Shown: in pieces, positions 12,361-24,700 of the stretch
Layout: each line of letters begins with the position of its first letter
Numbering within the stretch: position 1 is the stretch's first letter
Assembly: GCF_024713975.1 (NCBI RefSeq)
Contig: NC_091110.1
Coordinates: forward strand, 18,257,501-18,321,500
Direction of reading: 5' to 3'
DNA: 64,000 nt
Origin: Paralichthys olivaceus
Taxonomy: Eukaryota; Chordata; Actinopteri; Pleuronectiformes; Paralichthyidae
Position numbers and translations under genes: made by a program
The notes under the pieces: generated by a model
Told to the model about the DNA's origin: nothing
The model's database searches: none
What the model saw: only the letters and a program-made list of their open reading frames with translations

Positions 12361-14375
12361 TTAGAACATTTATTTAGAACACTATCCGTTCTTTTTTTTT
12401 TTTTTTTTCGTCATTTTGTTGTCATGACGTCTAAGTGAGTGTTAATACAAGATGTCTCCAGCAGCTTTAACTTCAAAATGACCTTGTGGATCTTGATTGT
12501 TTCAAGGGATTTATTTAAAAAAAATCAAACCAAAGTGGCAAATTAATGAACCAATTGTTCTACCATTGATTATATCGACATTTGATGACAACAATACTGC
12601 AGTACTACCCACGATTGAAGTATTAAAAGCCACTATTCTTTTCCACGTTGGATTAATCTTTCATTTTTAAATGACTAGTGACTAAATACTACAGGGACTC
12701 ATCATTCTATTGGCCGTCCTCATGCATTAAAATCTTTTGTGAATCGGTCGCATCAGTTCCCTCGTAAATCTCTGAGGGGGTCCGAGAACTGAGAGAAACC
12801 CAGAGATGTTTATTCTCTGCACGGAATCAAAGACAAGCTGTTCCAGGGATGTTACCAGAAAGAGGAGGAGGAGGATGTTTGCAGTTTTTTGGAGCAGGCT
12901 GCGTGCCACAGTATTATGTGGAGAAGAGGTGAAGGTCATATCTGCTGAGTGTTAACAGACTTCAGAGTGTGACATGAAATGAGCTGAGCTGTTTTTATCC
13001 ACCGCCTCCGAGTCCATGGGGCCGACGGAGACAAAAAATAAAGGGGTCAGAGTGAAATCTCCCCGGAGGATGTTCTGAAGATGAAAACAAGTCTTAAATG
13101 ATTCAATTAATTTCTTTACCAGATGATGATGAACCTCCATGAGTAATACAGCAGCTGATATAAACGGTTTTCAATCACTGACCTGCTCAAGCTTCATCCA
13201 TACAAATATATTTTAGTTTTTAAAAACCAAAACAATCTCCGTCCAGACGAGCGTTTTAACTCCTCATCAAAAGTAGTCTCCTTCCGCACGTAAACACGCA
13301 CATCACTTGACCATCCGTGCACACTGCGCCAGTTGACGAGGTAGTAAAGACGGCAGCGAAGGAGTTTCTAAAACTAAGACGGGGTCAGTGGTGTGGACGT
13401 CAAGCATGAAAAGCACAAAGTGACGTAAATCAAAAAGCTAGAAGTGCTGATGTAGCCTCACTTTACCTCCACAACACTGAGCCTTTCTAATCGTCAGCGA
13501 AAGGTCAACTGACCACCAAGTTTACTCTTAGGATGATTCTCAAAGCCTTTAGGATGTTTCCCTTGATGAACGGACTTAGCGAGAGGTGATCCAGAGTTGA
13601 ACCAGTGCTGTGCTGAAAGGGCGTTGATTTCCACCCCCCCCCCCCCCCCGACTCCTGCCATTAACTCGTGATTCTGTGCCAACTGAAAGTTGCATTCAAG
13701 TTGTGAGTCCATGACGTACAACTGAATGGGTTTTTTTTGTCGTGACTTGAATCAAAACAATTTTTTTGGCCCCAGAATACACGGACAGCGCTCGCAGCAG
13801 CTGACAGCAAAGCGGGAATCACAGCCAAAAGTACAGTTTAATGTTTTCCAGGAAGCAAGATGTTTGTCAGGGATTTCACATGAATTCATCTGGCGTTCCT
13901 AAACTGTCCCGGTTGGCAGACAGAAGTCACAAGGCAACAATCGTCAATAAAAAATATCTTTTGTTTTGTTTAATCTTTGCCTTTGTCGGCCTCTTACGAG
14001 TTTCATTGACCGAAACTTTGTAGGTCGACGACTCGAGTCTCAGTATTTGACATTTACTGTCACCGTTGTTCTAACCTAAGTATTGATTCAGGTTATATAG
14101 CAAACCAACTAAACGTTCTGTCATTGTATGTCTTTGTTTACCAGTGAATCACTCTTTGTATACCATTGTAAGTGTATGTGTACAGTATGTGTGTATATAA
14201 AATATCTTATTCAAAGTTAATCACCAAAGGGAAAGTGTTTCTGTGTGTGTGTAAATTTAACTGTCGTCCAAATGTACTGTAGGATTTTGTTTTTTTATGT
14301 CATGAGCTCTTTGTATTATGAACTTAATTAATGAATTTCTTGTAGAGTTATTAACTTGTTTGTGACCCAGAACTT

Positions 14376-14431
<56 letters not shown>
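14376..14431. repeat. Compound (TA)n(TG)n microsatellite
   Basis: About 11 TA units pass directly into about 16 TG units. Confidence 0.9.
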
Positions 14432-14435
<4 letters not shown>

Positions 14436-14482
14436 GCCTTCATAAGAGTAACTTATTAGCACCGGACTGAAAAGCGGCGTTT

Positions 14483-14499
14483 TGCTGCCCCCTCTGGTA
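14483..14499 (-). promoter_or_regulatory. CTCF-like core motif
   Basis: The minus strand reads TACCAGAGGGGGCAGCA, matching the CCASNAGRGGGCRSC type of CTCF core. It lies between the converging lpar1 and musk genes and pairs with an opposite-strand motif about 70 bp away. Motif resemblance only. Confidence 0.4.
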
Positions 14500-14555
14500 G
14501 AACACTTCCCCTCTGACCACGCCCAGTTGTGATGTCATGGAGGTGGGAAGTTACA

Positions 14556-14571
14556 CCACTAGAGGGCAGCA
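14556..14571 (+). promoter_or_regulatory. CTCF-like core motif
   Basis: CCACTAGAGGGCAGCA is a close match to the CTCF core, oriented opposite to the motif at 14483-14499. The two also form an imperfect inverted repeat, so they may be arms of a small repeat element. Confidence 0.45.
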
Positions 14572-14742
14572 GATCCAGCATTTTCAGGCAGTCTTAAGCT
14601 ACTCTTTAAGTTTTTGTGTTGCTAACACCGTTGTCTTACATTTGCCTTAAAGTAGAACAAATTAATCAGTCAGTGTCCGACGGCCGTTTCGCTTTTGTAC
14701 AAAGTGTTCACCAGAAAGCATGATTTTGTTTTAAATAATAAA

Positions 14743-17095
14743 GGTACATAACATAGCCTCAAAAAAAAAAAATAACCACAGTATATATCATGGGCCACAT
14801 ACGACAGACCCACACCCAAAGTTTTATGCGTAAAAAAACACAATCCAGCGGGAGTGTCTTGCATAATTTGCGATCATCTGCACTAAAGCTTATTCACATT
14901 CAATAAATACAATGTCCACCATTAAAGCATGGACCGGTTGTTTGTCGAGAGTAATCGTGACATATTCTATCGATGCAGCAGGGCCCAATATCCATGAATG
15001 TCTAGCGAGAGTCTTTGCGCTGATATTCCAGCAACAATAAAAACATGACGTACACAAAAGTCTGACTTGTTGTGGGTTTTTTTTTTTTTTTTTATGGGAC
15101 ACTTGAAAGAGTCTTTCTGAAGATCGGAGATGTGAAGCCCTGCTGTGGTTTGCTCCTCTCTTGTTATCCTGCTGTGTTTTCGTTTCCATGACATCCAGAA
15201 AGTCAGTGAAAGGCAAACAGGGGGAACTCAGGGTCACAGACGGACACACACCGATAATGTATATACTCCATGACAGGCTCGTTTCCTCACTAGACCTAAT
15301 ACAAATCCACAGACCTTGAGGCTCTTGACACGTCTCGGACTGTCTGTGAAGTCTGATGTAGACTAGTTTGTGTGGTTGTGCAGTGTAAACACATCACTTG
15401 ACACTAATGCCTGAGATCTGTGACATGATGCAGAGCCTGCATGAACCAGTGCACGGTAAGAGAGTGCACGTGGTTCGCTGTAAGGGTCGTCAGGGCCGCG
15501 ATGTTTTGTGTGTGACACCGATTAAGCTCTCGCCACAGCAGCCAAATGTTTTTATCGGAAAGAAGGCTGTGTCTGTGTGTGTGTGTGTGGACTCCATCAT
15601 GTTTATTGTTCCAGCAGTTTTTGAGTGCTCACCTCCAGTTGACTGATATATGTCTCCCTATTTCCTGTTACTCCCTAAATGGTCCAATCAGAGCTGGTGC
15701 AGCCACACAGGAAGTTCCTCTGTGCCGTCGAATGAGGGGGATGCCACATCTTTGTCGTCCCCCCACCCGATGGTTTGATGACTGACAAATGTGTCCCCGC
15801 GGTCAAATGTCCCGCTCTGTGTGACACATGGGTGGAAGAAATGATTTAAACTGACAGATTCAGCAATTTCTAAATAGATTGGAAAAGTCAACGAGACAGA
15901 AAAAGCTGAGCTGCGGACGCGTCTGCCGAGATGTCCAGGAACATGCAGCAACTTCCCGCGCAACATTATCATATGTCTGTGCGGTGAAGATGAACCGAAC
16001 CAAAGGAGGATTATCGTGACATCAGGAAGGGATTCTTCATGACAGTCTCCAAACTCTGAGGGCCGCACTCGTCCGCTGGCAGGAAGGTCAGAGTCCATTC
16101 TGCATAAAAAAACAAACTTTTGTCTGCTGTTTGGGATAAATTGGCCGAGTTCACTGTGAATACGTGTTCTTCACACCCAGCGTCTGCAGCCGGGAGACAC
16201 ACGGAGAATTTCAAAAAAAGAAAAACCGACAGCAAACAGAGATAAGAGAGGAAACGGTGAGGAAATAATGGACAGAGCGAGGAGAGAAAGTGAAGGCTGC
16301 TGTTCGAGTGCATACAGGAAATCATTGAATCACTCAGAGACTAACTCATGGATCTTGGTGAAAGAAATCAGGTTCCTCTGCAGAGAGAGAGAGAGAGATG
16401 AGTTCCAGATAATGATGTGATTGTTTCATAACATCCAGGATGCAAGGTTTTTTGGGATAATTCACCTTGAACGATTAAATCAGCTCTGTGTAATATCTCT
16501 CCTCCTCCTCCTGCTGCAGTTCACCCTCTGATCCCTCTTGTGGTGAGTAACAACACTGCTGCCTCCACATGGTACAACGAGGGGGCGGGTGCCAGAGAGG
16601 ACCTGTCATGGAACATGTGTTTGGGGGGGGGGGGGGGGGTGGCTCGTAATTAAATTAATTAAAGAGAACGAAATGTGCTTTCTAGTTTATGATGAGTTTG
16701 TTTTTATTCTGTGAGACAAAGTTGTAGAATCACGAGCAGCAGGGGTGAAGTCGTTCTGTTGCTTTGTTTGCATGTTTGTTAAATATAGTTAATACTTAAC
16801 TCCACAACTTCAATACTTATAGTGACTCAGTTTTTTAACAGACAAACATGTTAAATAATAGTTTATTAGAAAGTAGCGCCAAGAAATAATGAGACATGTG
16901 GTGAAAATGTTCATTTACATACCAAAAACATGAAATCACACCACATGTAAAAACATGTTATTCATCTGAAAGGCAACTTCAGCATTTTTATATTTTCTAT
17001 ATTAATCAAATACATTTAAAGAACAAATCTAAATATATGTATAATATTTGCAATGTGCTGAACCATTATTGTGTCAGAATAAAGATAATAAAGAT
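14743..17095. other. lpar1-musk intergenic region
   Basis: No gene recognised. It holds poly-A/T runs, a short (TG)n at about 15570-15588, a G run at about 16621-16640 and a GA-rich patch at about 16381-16400. Open frames here lack family resemblance. Confidence 0.5.
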
Positions 17096-17101
17096 TTTAT
17101 T
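17096..17101 (-). terminator. Candidate musk polyadenylation signal
   Basis: AATAAA on the minus strand, about 390 nt past the musk stop. A second candidate is at 17321-17326, about 165 nt past it. Plus-strand AATAAA copies lie just to the left near 17079 and 17088, so signals of both orientations meet here. Confidence 0.4.
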
Positions 17102-17490
17102 CCTTCCACATCGACGACAGCTCAGCAGTTTTTAAGTCACTGAAGAGGAAATGAGAAGTTATAGAATTATTAAATTTTTTCTGAAATCAAGAGAAAAAAG
17201 ACACGATCAAAAACAACATGATGAAAAAAAAAAGAAAAAGAAAATATACATCAAGAATGCCCAAAACTGGAATAGCAACTTTTCTACGAAACAATCAACA
17301 TCAGTGTTTTACAGTGATTGTTTATTGCCGCTGTGGAATCAGGCGACTTAAACAAGTACAACTGGACAAGCAAGTCACAGTATTCAGTGGACGGCTCATT
17401 TCAAATTGAGTTTCAGACACGAAATCACAACATCTTGCACAGGTACAGTCGTGATTTTGTAAAAAAAAAAAAAAAAAGAAATCTCCCAGG

Positions 17491-18191
17491 TTAGCAGTCG
17501 GGCTCAGGCTCAGCATTCACGCTCACTGTGTTCTGATGCATTCGCTCCAGTATCCGATGGATGCTGCAGAAACTGGGCCTGTCTGACGGCTGAGTGCTCC
17601 AGCAAAGCCTCATCAGATTGTACAGCTCCAGAGGACAGTTCTCAGGACAGGACAGGATGTGACCGTCCCTCACGTAGTAAATAACCTCCTCGTGACCCAT
17701 GCCGTAGTACGGCTGCATGCCATGGGAGAAAATCTCCCACAGCACCACACCATAGGCCCACACGTCCGACTCGGTGGTGTAGCGGTTGTAGAAAATGGAC
17801 TCTGGGGGCATCCAGCGAATGGGTATGGCGTCATTCTCGTTGGCTTTGTAGTAATCGGCAGAGTAGATGTTCCTGGAGAGGCCAAAGTCTGCGATCTTCA
17901 CCACCATCTCCTCGCGCACCAAGCAGTTCCGGGTGGCGAGGTCACGGTGCACAAACTTGCGTTCCGACAGGTAAGCCATCCCCGCGGCGATCTGCTTGGA
18001 AAGGAACAGCAGCTCAGCGCAGGCCAGTTGTCCCGCGTCCGACTCCGTGGAGAAGCTGCGGCCCGAGAGGCTGGCGCAGCTCAGGGTGTGCACCGATTGG
18101 GTCGGAGAGCGACGACGCAGGAACTCGTTGAGATCACCGTGGGCCATGTACTCGAACATCAGACACATTGGTTTGCCCACCGCACACACGC
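17491..18191 (-). CDS. musk: musk exon 16: kinase core and C terminus
   Basis: Encodes VCAVGKPMC onward: hinge, kinase insert (a serine-rich stretch diverged from mammals), HRDLATRN catalytic loop, DFG, the IYSADYY triple-tyrosine loop, APE-region PPES and DVWAYG. Acceptor CTTCACCAG ends at 18192. The protein ends [12 protein letters not shown]; human MuSK stops at TVSV. Confidence 0.95.
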
Positions 18192-20012
18192 CTGGTGAAG
18201 AGAGGATAACTTAAATTATGATCTGAGACAGAACTGAAAGGGCTGATTACTTTCCACCACGGAGGTTCGAGAGTCAAACACATCAGTGACGTCGTAACAT
18301 CCTGCATCAAGTGTGTTTCTCCTCCTACAGCAGATTATATAATGAGTTCATTCACTGTAAAGGGTAAAAATATATCGGGTCCAGACATAAACACAGACGA
18401 AACCCTCTGTGATGTGTACATGCTCGTAAATAAACTTTAAAGTGGTGTAGACGTACAGTCTTACATCTGTGTGACATAGACTTGGTGTATTTTTAAATGA
18501 AGCTCGTGTTTTTCTGGGCCTGTCTGCACAGATTTTAGGTGAAATGATTATGGCCACAGTTTTTTCTGAATTTACATATTTAACATACAATTAAATAATT
18601 CTTTCTAGGTTTCTGGAAACATCATTAATGCTGAGGGGCGTTTTGCAGTGAGACGTTTTCCACAGCTCTTGATATGGAGGAAGTATTTGGCTGTGACACT
18701 GTAGATTAGTATTAGAGCCATGTTGACAAGAAATTGGGAAATTTAGAAAATGAATTTGTTTTATTACACGGAAAAAAAAGTCACAAGAAAAAAGTTCTTC
18801 TAGGATAAAGGAAAAATAAATTAGGTAGTGTCTCCACAAAAGACACAATAATCAAAAAACGATTATTATCTTACAATTTATCCATCTATAAATCTGTTTC
18901 TGAGCTCTGTCGATATTAAAACTCACCAAATGTATTCTGCTTTATTCGCTTCTTATTGACTCGGCCTCTAGTAAAGAGCGGCCGGCTGCTTGTTTATCTT
19001 TGAATTCCTGTAAATGCTTTTTTGCGATGTGCACAGCTTAGAGGACTTAGAGCGCACAATGTGAAGACTGTGCAGAGCCCCAGCGGCAAAGCACAGGCCG
19101 TACATGTCCCACATTCATGTAACCTGGCATTCGCAACACAGCTCTGTGGAAAATACTCAAACAAATCAGCAGAGTTGCCAACAAGGACAGAAATACCCCA
19201 CAGGAGCCAGACAGTAGTTTTAGTTTCTCATTCCACAGCCAAGCGTGTGAGGCCCGGGACGATCTTCTCCGTGTTTGTTTCCAGTTCAGTACATGGCGAG
19301 TCCGCTCTCTGCGGTCGGAGCACTGGCCACAGTCGTAATTCTGATTGATTGCATTTTGTTTCATGTGTGAATCATGAATTGGAACCTCAGTGACCCGTCG
19401 CTGGCCCCAAAAACTCCCAAAGTCAAACTCCCACAACTTTATTTCTTGTGGCAATCCCAGAGTCCCCCTGAATATCCAATGTGTCAGATAGCATAAGGGA
19501 AATGTAAAATAATGTTTGGTTTAATGAACTGACTGTGTAAACATCACTGGGCTTCAAACAAACAGCTGAAACTCATAAATGAAATGTATCAGCTTTTTAT
19601 TGTCGTCCCAATGACGGTGGAATCTTAACTTCTGTTCGGGAGTTTTCATTTTGTTTGTCCTTGAGACTGTAAGAAAAAACTACAGGGCTTTTAATCTGAA
19701 ACGAGGGATACAGGAAGCAGCGACACTCCAGACAAGCTGGTGGATGAAAATAGTTTTGACTCTGTCTTCTGTGAGTTTGTGACATTTGGTGCAGAACCGA
19801 ACAGAAAATCAGACTGTTGGGCCGTGGCGGAGGTCAGCGCTCTCCAAGTGGAATGTTTGTTTAACTGTCTCGAAGCTGCGATGTCCAGAGAGACGACAAC
19901 GTGAAAACAAGGCGAGGGGAGGAAGCTCGGGGGTCAAGCTCAGTTAGTTCGTGTCCTGTGTGTCAGAGTGAAGGAGCCTGTCAGAGGAACGAGCTCTGAT
20001 TACTTCTGCCTG

Positions 20013-20050
<38 letters not shown>

Positions 20051-21056
20051 ATACAGATCACTGAGGCCCCGTCCTGCACAAGCGGCAAAGTCATGACATG
20101 AGGACATGTGGTCCCTCTAATTTTAACAAATGCATTCTATTGATGATGTATATATTTGTATACGCGTGCGTATTATTAGCCCAGAGGGTAATTACAGGTT
20201 AAGTAACTCGGACTTCAGCGAGTCACTCTGCGGATGACTCATCCAAAGTTCGGTTCCGTTTCACCTCTGAAAAATCGTTTCCCTTTTTTCCAACGGTGGT
20301 GAATTTTAACTCTCAACTACCAGAGCTGCAGAATGGACCAAAGTAAACGCACGTCTTTCAGTGAGCGATGGGCTTGTTTACTCGCTGGGCTGCGTTGTCT
20401 CTCCGAGCGTCTCCCTGGAAATAAACACGGATGCGAGCTTGTTTGTGTTAGATTAGATTTGCTGCATTAGTGTAGATAAAAATTTAATAGAGGATGTTTG
20501 TTTCAATCAAGGTCGACAAAGGTACATGAGTTTTCAGGGAACTCTTCATTTACTGGTTCCGTCTGGATCTGTGGTGGTTTTACTGTGGAAAAGATCTGAG
20601 GAGGACGACGTCACTCAGGATGAGCGTGAGTGGGAACAGGAAACTGGATTTAATACAAATGTCCGTCAAAGGGAATAATTCAGATTTAAGAAAACACGCT
20701 GTGACGAAAATGTCCGCTGCTGTTTTCAGATTCAAAAATAAAACACACTGAAAGACATGCACTTGAAGAGGGGTTCAATTCCCGTGGATCTGTTACGGTT
20801 CTACTGGTTGATTCAACGCACATAACGCCCCCCCCCCCGTCCCCAAATCTTGCTGCCGCCCTCACACACCTTCACTCTCACATGCAAACACACTGACCGA
20901 GGAGTCGCACGATGTTGGGATGGTCAAACTCGGCCATGAGCGCCGCCTCCCTCTGGAAGTCGTTCTGCATGTCGGGCGACGCCTCCTCCTTCAGCATCTT
21001 CACAGCCACCATGGTGAAAGACTCCATAGGCAGCAGACCTGGGGCTCTGCAACACA

Positions 21057-21090
<34 letters not shown>

Positions 21091-21707
21091 GGTTTGACGA
21101 TGCGGCTCAGTCATTGTAAACATGTATTTTTATGTGTTTTAGCATTGAGGCGTTTTTTTTTCTTCTCGTGATGCATCGACCAGACGTCTTTAACTCTTGT
21201 GTTTTAAGTCTCACCAACAAGACGCCCAACACAACAGTGTGATTACAGAGAACTAGAGATGTGGGTCAGTGGAAGGGAAACATACACATACATGTGCTCA
21301 TGCAAGCTTCCTGTGTCGCTCACTATAAGGGCAGACTAAACTCAACATTAGATTTTTAAAAATAGACGTGTGCACAAACACACACACACACACACACACA
21401 CAATGGGAAACTATAGATTGCAGCCTGTTTGTGGGGGAAGAAGTTATTTACTGCTTGGTTCTATTTAGGTCTCCGTGAATGGTGTGTGTTTGTGTGTGTG
21501 TGTGTGTGTCCGTGCACCATCATTGTGAAGCTAAATTTGAGTTTCAGACTCTTATGTCAATATGAAACGTCGAGACATTTTAATGGGTCCCTATACTTCC
21601 TACAGGAGCCGCCACCAAAACAACATTTTAGAATCAAGCTTATATAAATATGGGTGAAAGAATGTGTGTGTGTGTGTGTGTGTGTATGTGTGTGTGTGTG
21701 TGTGTTT

Positions 21708-21766
<59 letters not shown>

Positions 21767-24700
21767 TGTGTGTGTTGTGTTCCCAGGGGTGTCCGTATAC
21801 TGCAGCATTCCACTTCTCACTGAGGGATTAGCAGCCGACCAGATGGACGTCTTAGCTACACGCCACCGTGCTGCTGTGTGTTGATATCTAAGTCTTCACT
21901 TTGTGTAACGCTGAAGGTAGAAAGTTAGAGAGCTCATCTATTCGTCTGTTTCATGATGTGTGTGTCCGTCAGTCCTTCGTTGTCATGTCTGAATCTCTTA
22001 CTTAAACAATTCAAAAGCTCTTCTACGAAAAAAGGTGCGATTCTGGTTTGTGTCGGTTGTTAAACTTGTGAGATTTTGAGTTGCGGGAGACGAATTCTAA
22101 TAAAACCGAGTCTCACAAACATATAAAACTTTATTTAAACTCCGCCAAGGAAGTTGTTTGGTGGTTTTCTTTGATCACTGATTTCACTGGAATAACATGG
22201 ATCTTGACAAAAAGCATTCCCGCTGCAGTGAATCACTGTAAGAGAAAGAATATGTAATTGGCTGCAGCGGGTCTTTTATTATTCTGCGATATATAAAAAA
22301 CGTATCATGATTTTAAGCAGAGCAAGAAGGAAACCACACAAAAATCCTTCAGGCCACATTTTCAACCTAAATATATGTAGAAGAGATTTGTTCCATTTCT
22401 TAATTCCATGCACTCCGTGTGCCAGGTCTGGTGATTCACGGTATCAGAGAGACGAGTGTGAGACATCTGTGTGTTGAACAGGGTCGGTGTTCAGTGTAAG
22501 TGACACCGGCAGCAGCTCTGCCTGTGACTCTGTGAATGACGCAGCACTTCTCTGAACGACCTGGGTCTGGTGTGGCTGCTCTGTTCCCTCTTCACAACGT
22601 CTCTCGCCCTTTTCTTTGAGTTTTTTAACATAACCGCTTCTCTTTCTTCATCTTTCTCTACCTCAATCATCCACTTCTCCTCTTCTCCCCTTTTTCCGTC
22701 TGCTTGACTTTCCTCCATTTCTCTCACCTGGCTTGGAAAACCCGTCCAAAGGCCCCCTCTCCGATGTCTCTCACATATTGGATGTTGTTCCGTGGGTACT
22801 CGAGGGCCAGTAGCTTCGAGTTGAGCAGCAGGGGAACCCTCTGGTACATGGGGTTTGGGTGGAGTCGGTCCAGCAGGAGCTCCGACGGCAGAGCGCTCAT
22901 CGTCGGGGTCTCCATCGCTCTGTGGACCCCAGAAAAATCACATGAGCGAGGGACAGAAGGGAGACGAGAGAAGCTGTGCATCCTTTCCTTCCTTTACCTC
23001 TTTCTGTTCCTCCATTGCTTCCTCCGTCTGCGGCAGGCGAGGACGCTGATGAAGAGGAACACCGCAGCTGCCAATGCAGAGAGGATGATAACGATGACGG
23101 ACATGGAGTAGGCCGGAGACGATACTGTGGTCATGGGGGGGGCAAGAGGCGTCTGACGGGGGCCCTGCGAATCCGGCTGCGTCACTGACAAACACAGAGT
23201 CATAAACTGTAATTTTTATTTTAATCATTGGTGTTAAAGGAGGACAGTTAGACGAAGAATAAAATATAAAAACTTAAGATGAATGACGAAGAAACAGCAG
23301 GGGAGCAAAAATAAAAGATTTCAATATGGACGAGGGCAAGACAATTTCTACCAGTCATGGACGCAGACATCTTAACTTGACATTGTTCATTTGTGGAAAC
23401 TATATTTTTACTCAGGAAGCTGAACCATTAAGCTCGACCAGAATTCGCTGCTCGCAAGTCAGGGGTTGCCAGGTCCGTGTGACAAAACCAGCCAAACAGC
23501 CAATAAAACCCAGCCCAAATACCTCAACTCAAAAACCCTCAGTCAGACCATACACACTGCCTCTAAAGCGTTGCTGCCATTGCCAGTTGAAGCGTAATAT
23601 CTACTAAGTAACACCATAAATGTTTAGTGTGCCAGCATTAAAAGTAGTTCTCCCTGAACAGTGACTCTCAGAGGTGGGATTAAGAGGTGAGAACCAGGCG
23701 GGCGACAGCACAATAGCGCTTTGTGTGTTAGTGTGTCTGTGGGTGGCATGTTCTCGTGTTTGTACCCTGATCCAGAGTCAGCTTGGTACGTTTTGAGTAT
23801 AAATACGTGACTTCTAGATAATAGATATTTTTAATTTGCATCCTAAATAAGAGCATGTTTCATGTTTAACTGAATTACTCTTTAGTTTCCAGTGTTCCCT
23901 GATTACTTTAACATATGAAGGATATTCAAAATGATTTAAAAAAATAAGATTTACATTGTAATAAGCTGGATTTACTCATTAAATACACAAATAAAAAGCA
24001 TCAAACCCAATTGGGTTGGTCATTGAATTTTGGTCATTTGCTCCTAGGTCCAAACATGTTGAAATACTGTCATGGGTACATGGTGTAATACTGTGTAAGA
24101 GTACCTGGCGCTGTGTCTGCCTCCCCACACTGAAGCACGGCGCAGTACTCCCAGCGTATGTTGGGATTTGAGGTGTAACACCAGGGCTTGTCGCTGATTC
24201 CTCCCGGGTTCCTGCAGTGGTTGTCGGCGCTCCGCAGCTCTGGGATGACGTCCACAGACAAGCGGTGCTGGTGGGGGACCTGCGGGACGAGATGAAGACA
24301 ACACATGAAGATCAACAAGGAAGGAGTTTAGTTGGTAAACCTTAATGCATCTTGGAAATTAGACTTTTACTTCATGGCCTGTCGGAAGTTTTCTGTTTCT
24401 TCTTTCTACCTCCAAACCTGCTGACTACATCTGGGAACCAGCCTGTGACCAGAAGGGTTTCTGAGTAAAACATCATCTGCTGTGTTCTGTTGCTGACCCT
24501 GTGCTCTGGATGTTCTTTTTTCTGGAATGTTTCAGAGCTGTTAAAGCCAATTTGAGTTCCACATCAGAAAATGAAACTAAGATGGACCTCAGCACAACTT
24601 CTTTATGGTCTATACGCAGGTTCCACTTTAATAGCCATAAGTTGTGAAATGTTCTATAACGAGGGCTATTATGGGGTTACATGGTTGTTTCTGCAAACTG

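Larger units (their letters stand above)
11654..14742 (+). other. Probable lpar1 3'UTR and flank
   Basis: No coding sequence seen after the TAA stop. Candidate AATAAA signals are at 13946-13951 and 14737-14742. The 3' end cannot be fixed from sequence. The stretch also holds the dispersed repeat at 12180-12360, a C run at about 13635-13650 and a (TA)n(TG)n compound tract at 14376-14431. Confidence 0.4.

Noticed and set aside
17659-18198. 179-codon plus-strand frame opposite the musk kinase exon
   Set aside because: Shadow of the well-supported kinase exon on the other strand.
21557-21820. Open frames of alternating His-Thr or Cys-Val at many (CA)n/(TG)n tracts
   Set aside because: Dinucleotide repeats lack stops in two frames; these are not proteins. 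The same applies near 26558-26851, 45438-45800, 46026-46349, 53241-53594 and 56890-57210.
22994-23003. Apparent early stops at the ends of musk exon frames
   Set aside because: Each lies just past a GT donor; joining the exons in phase removes them, so musk is not a pseudogene.
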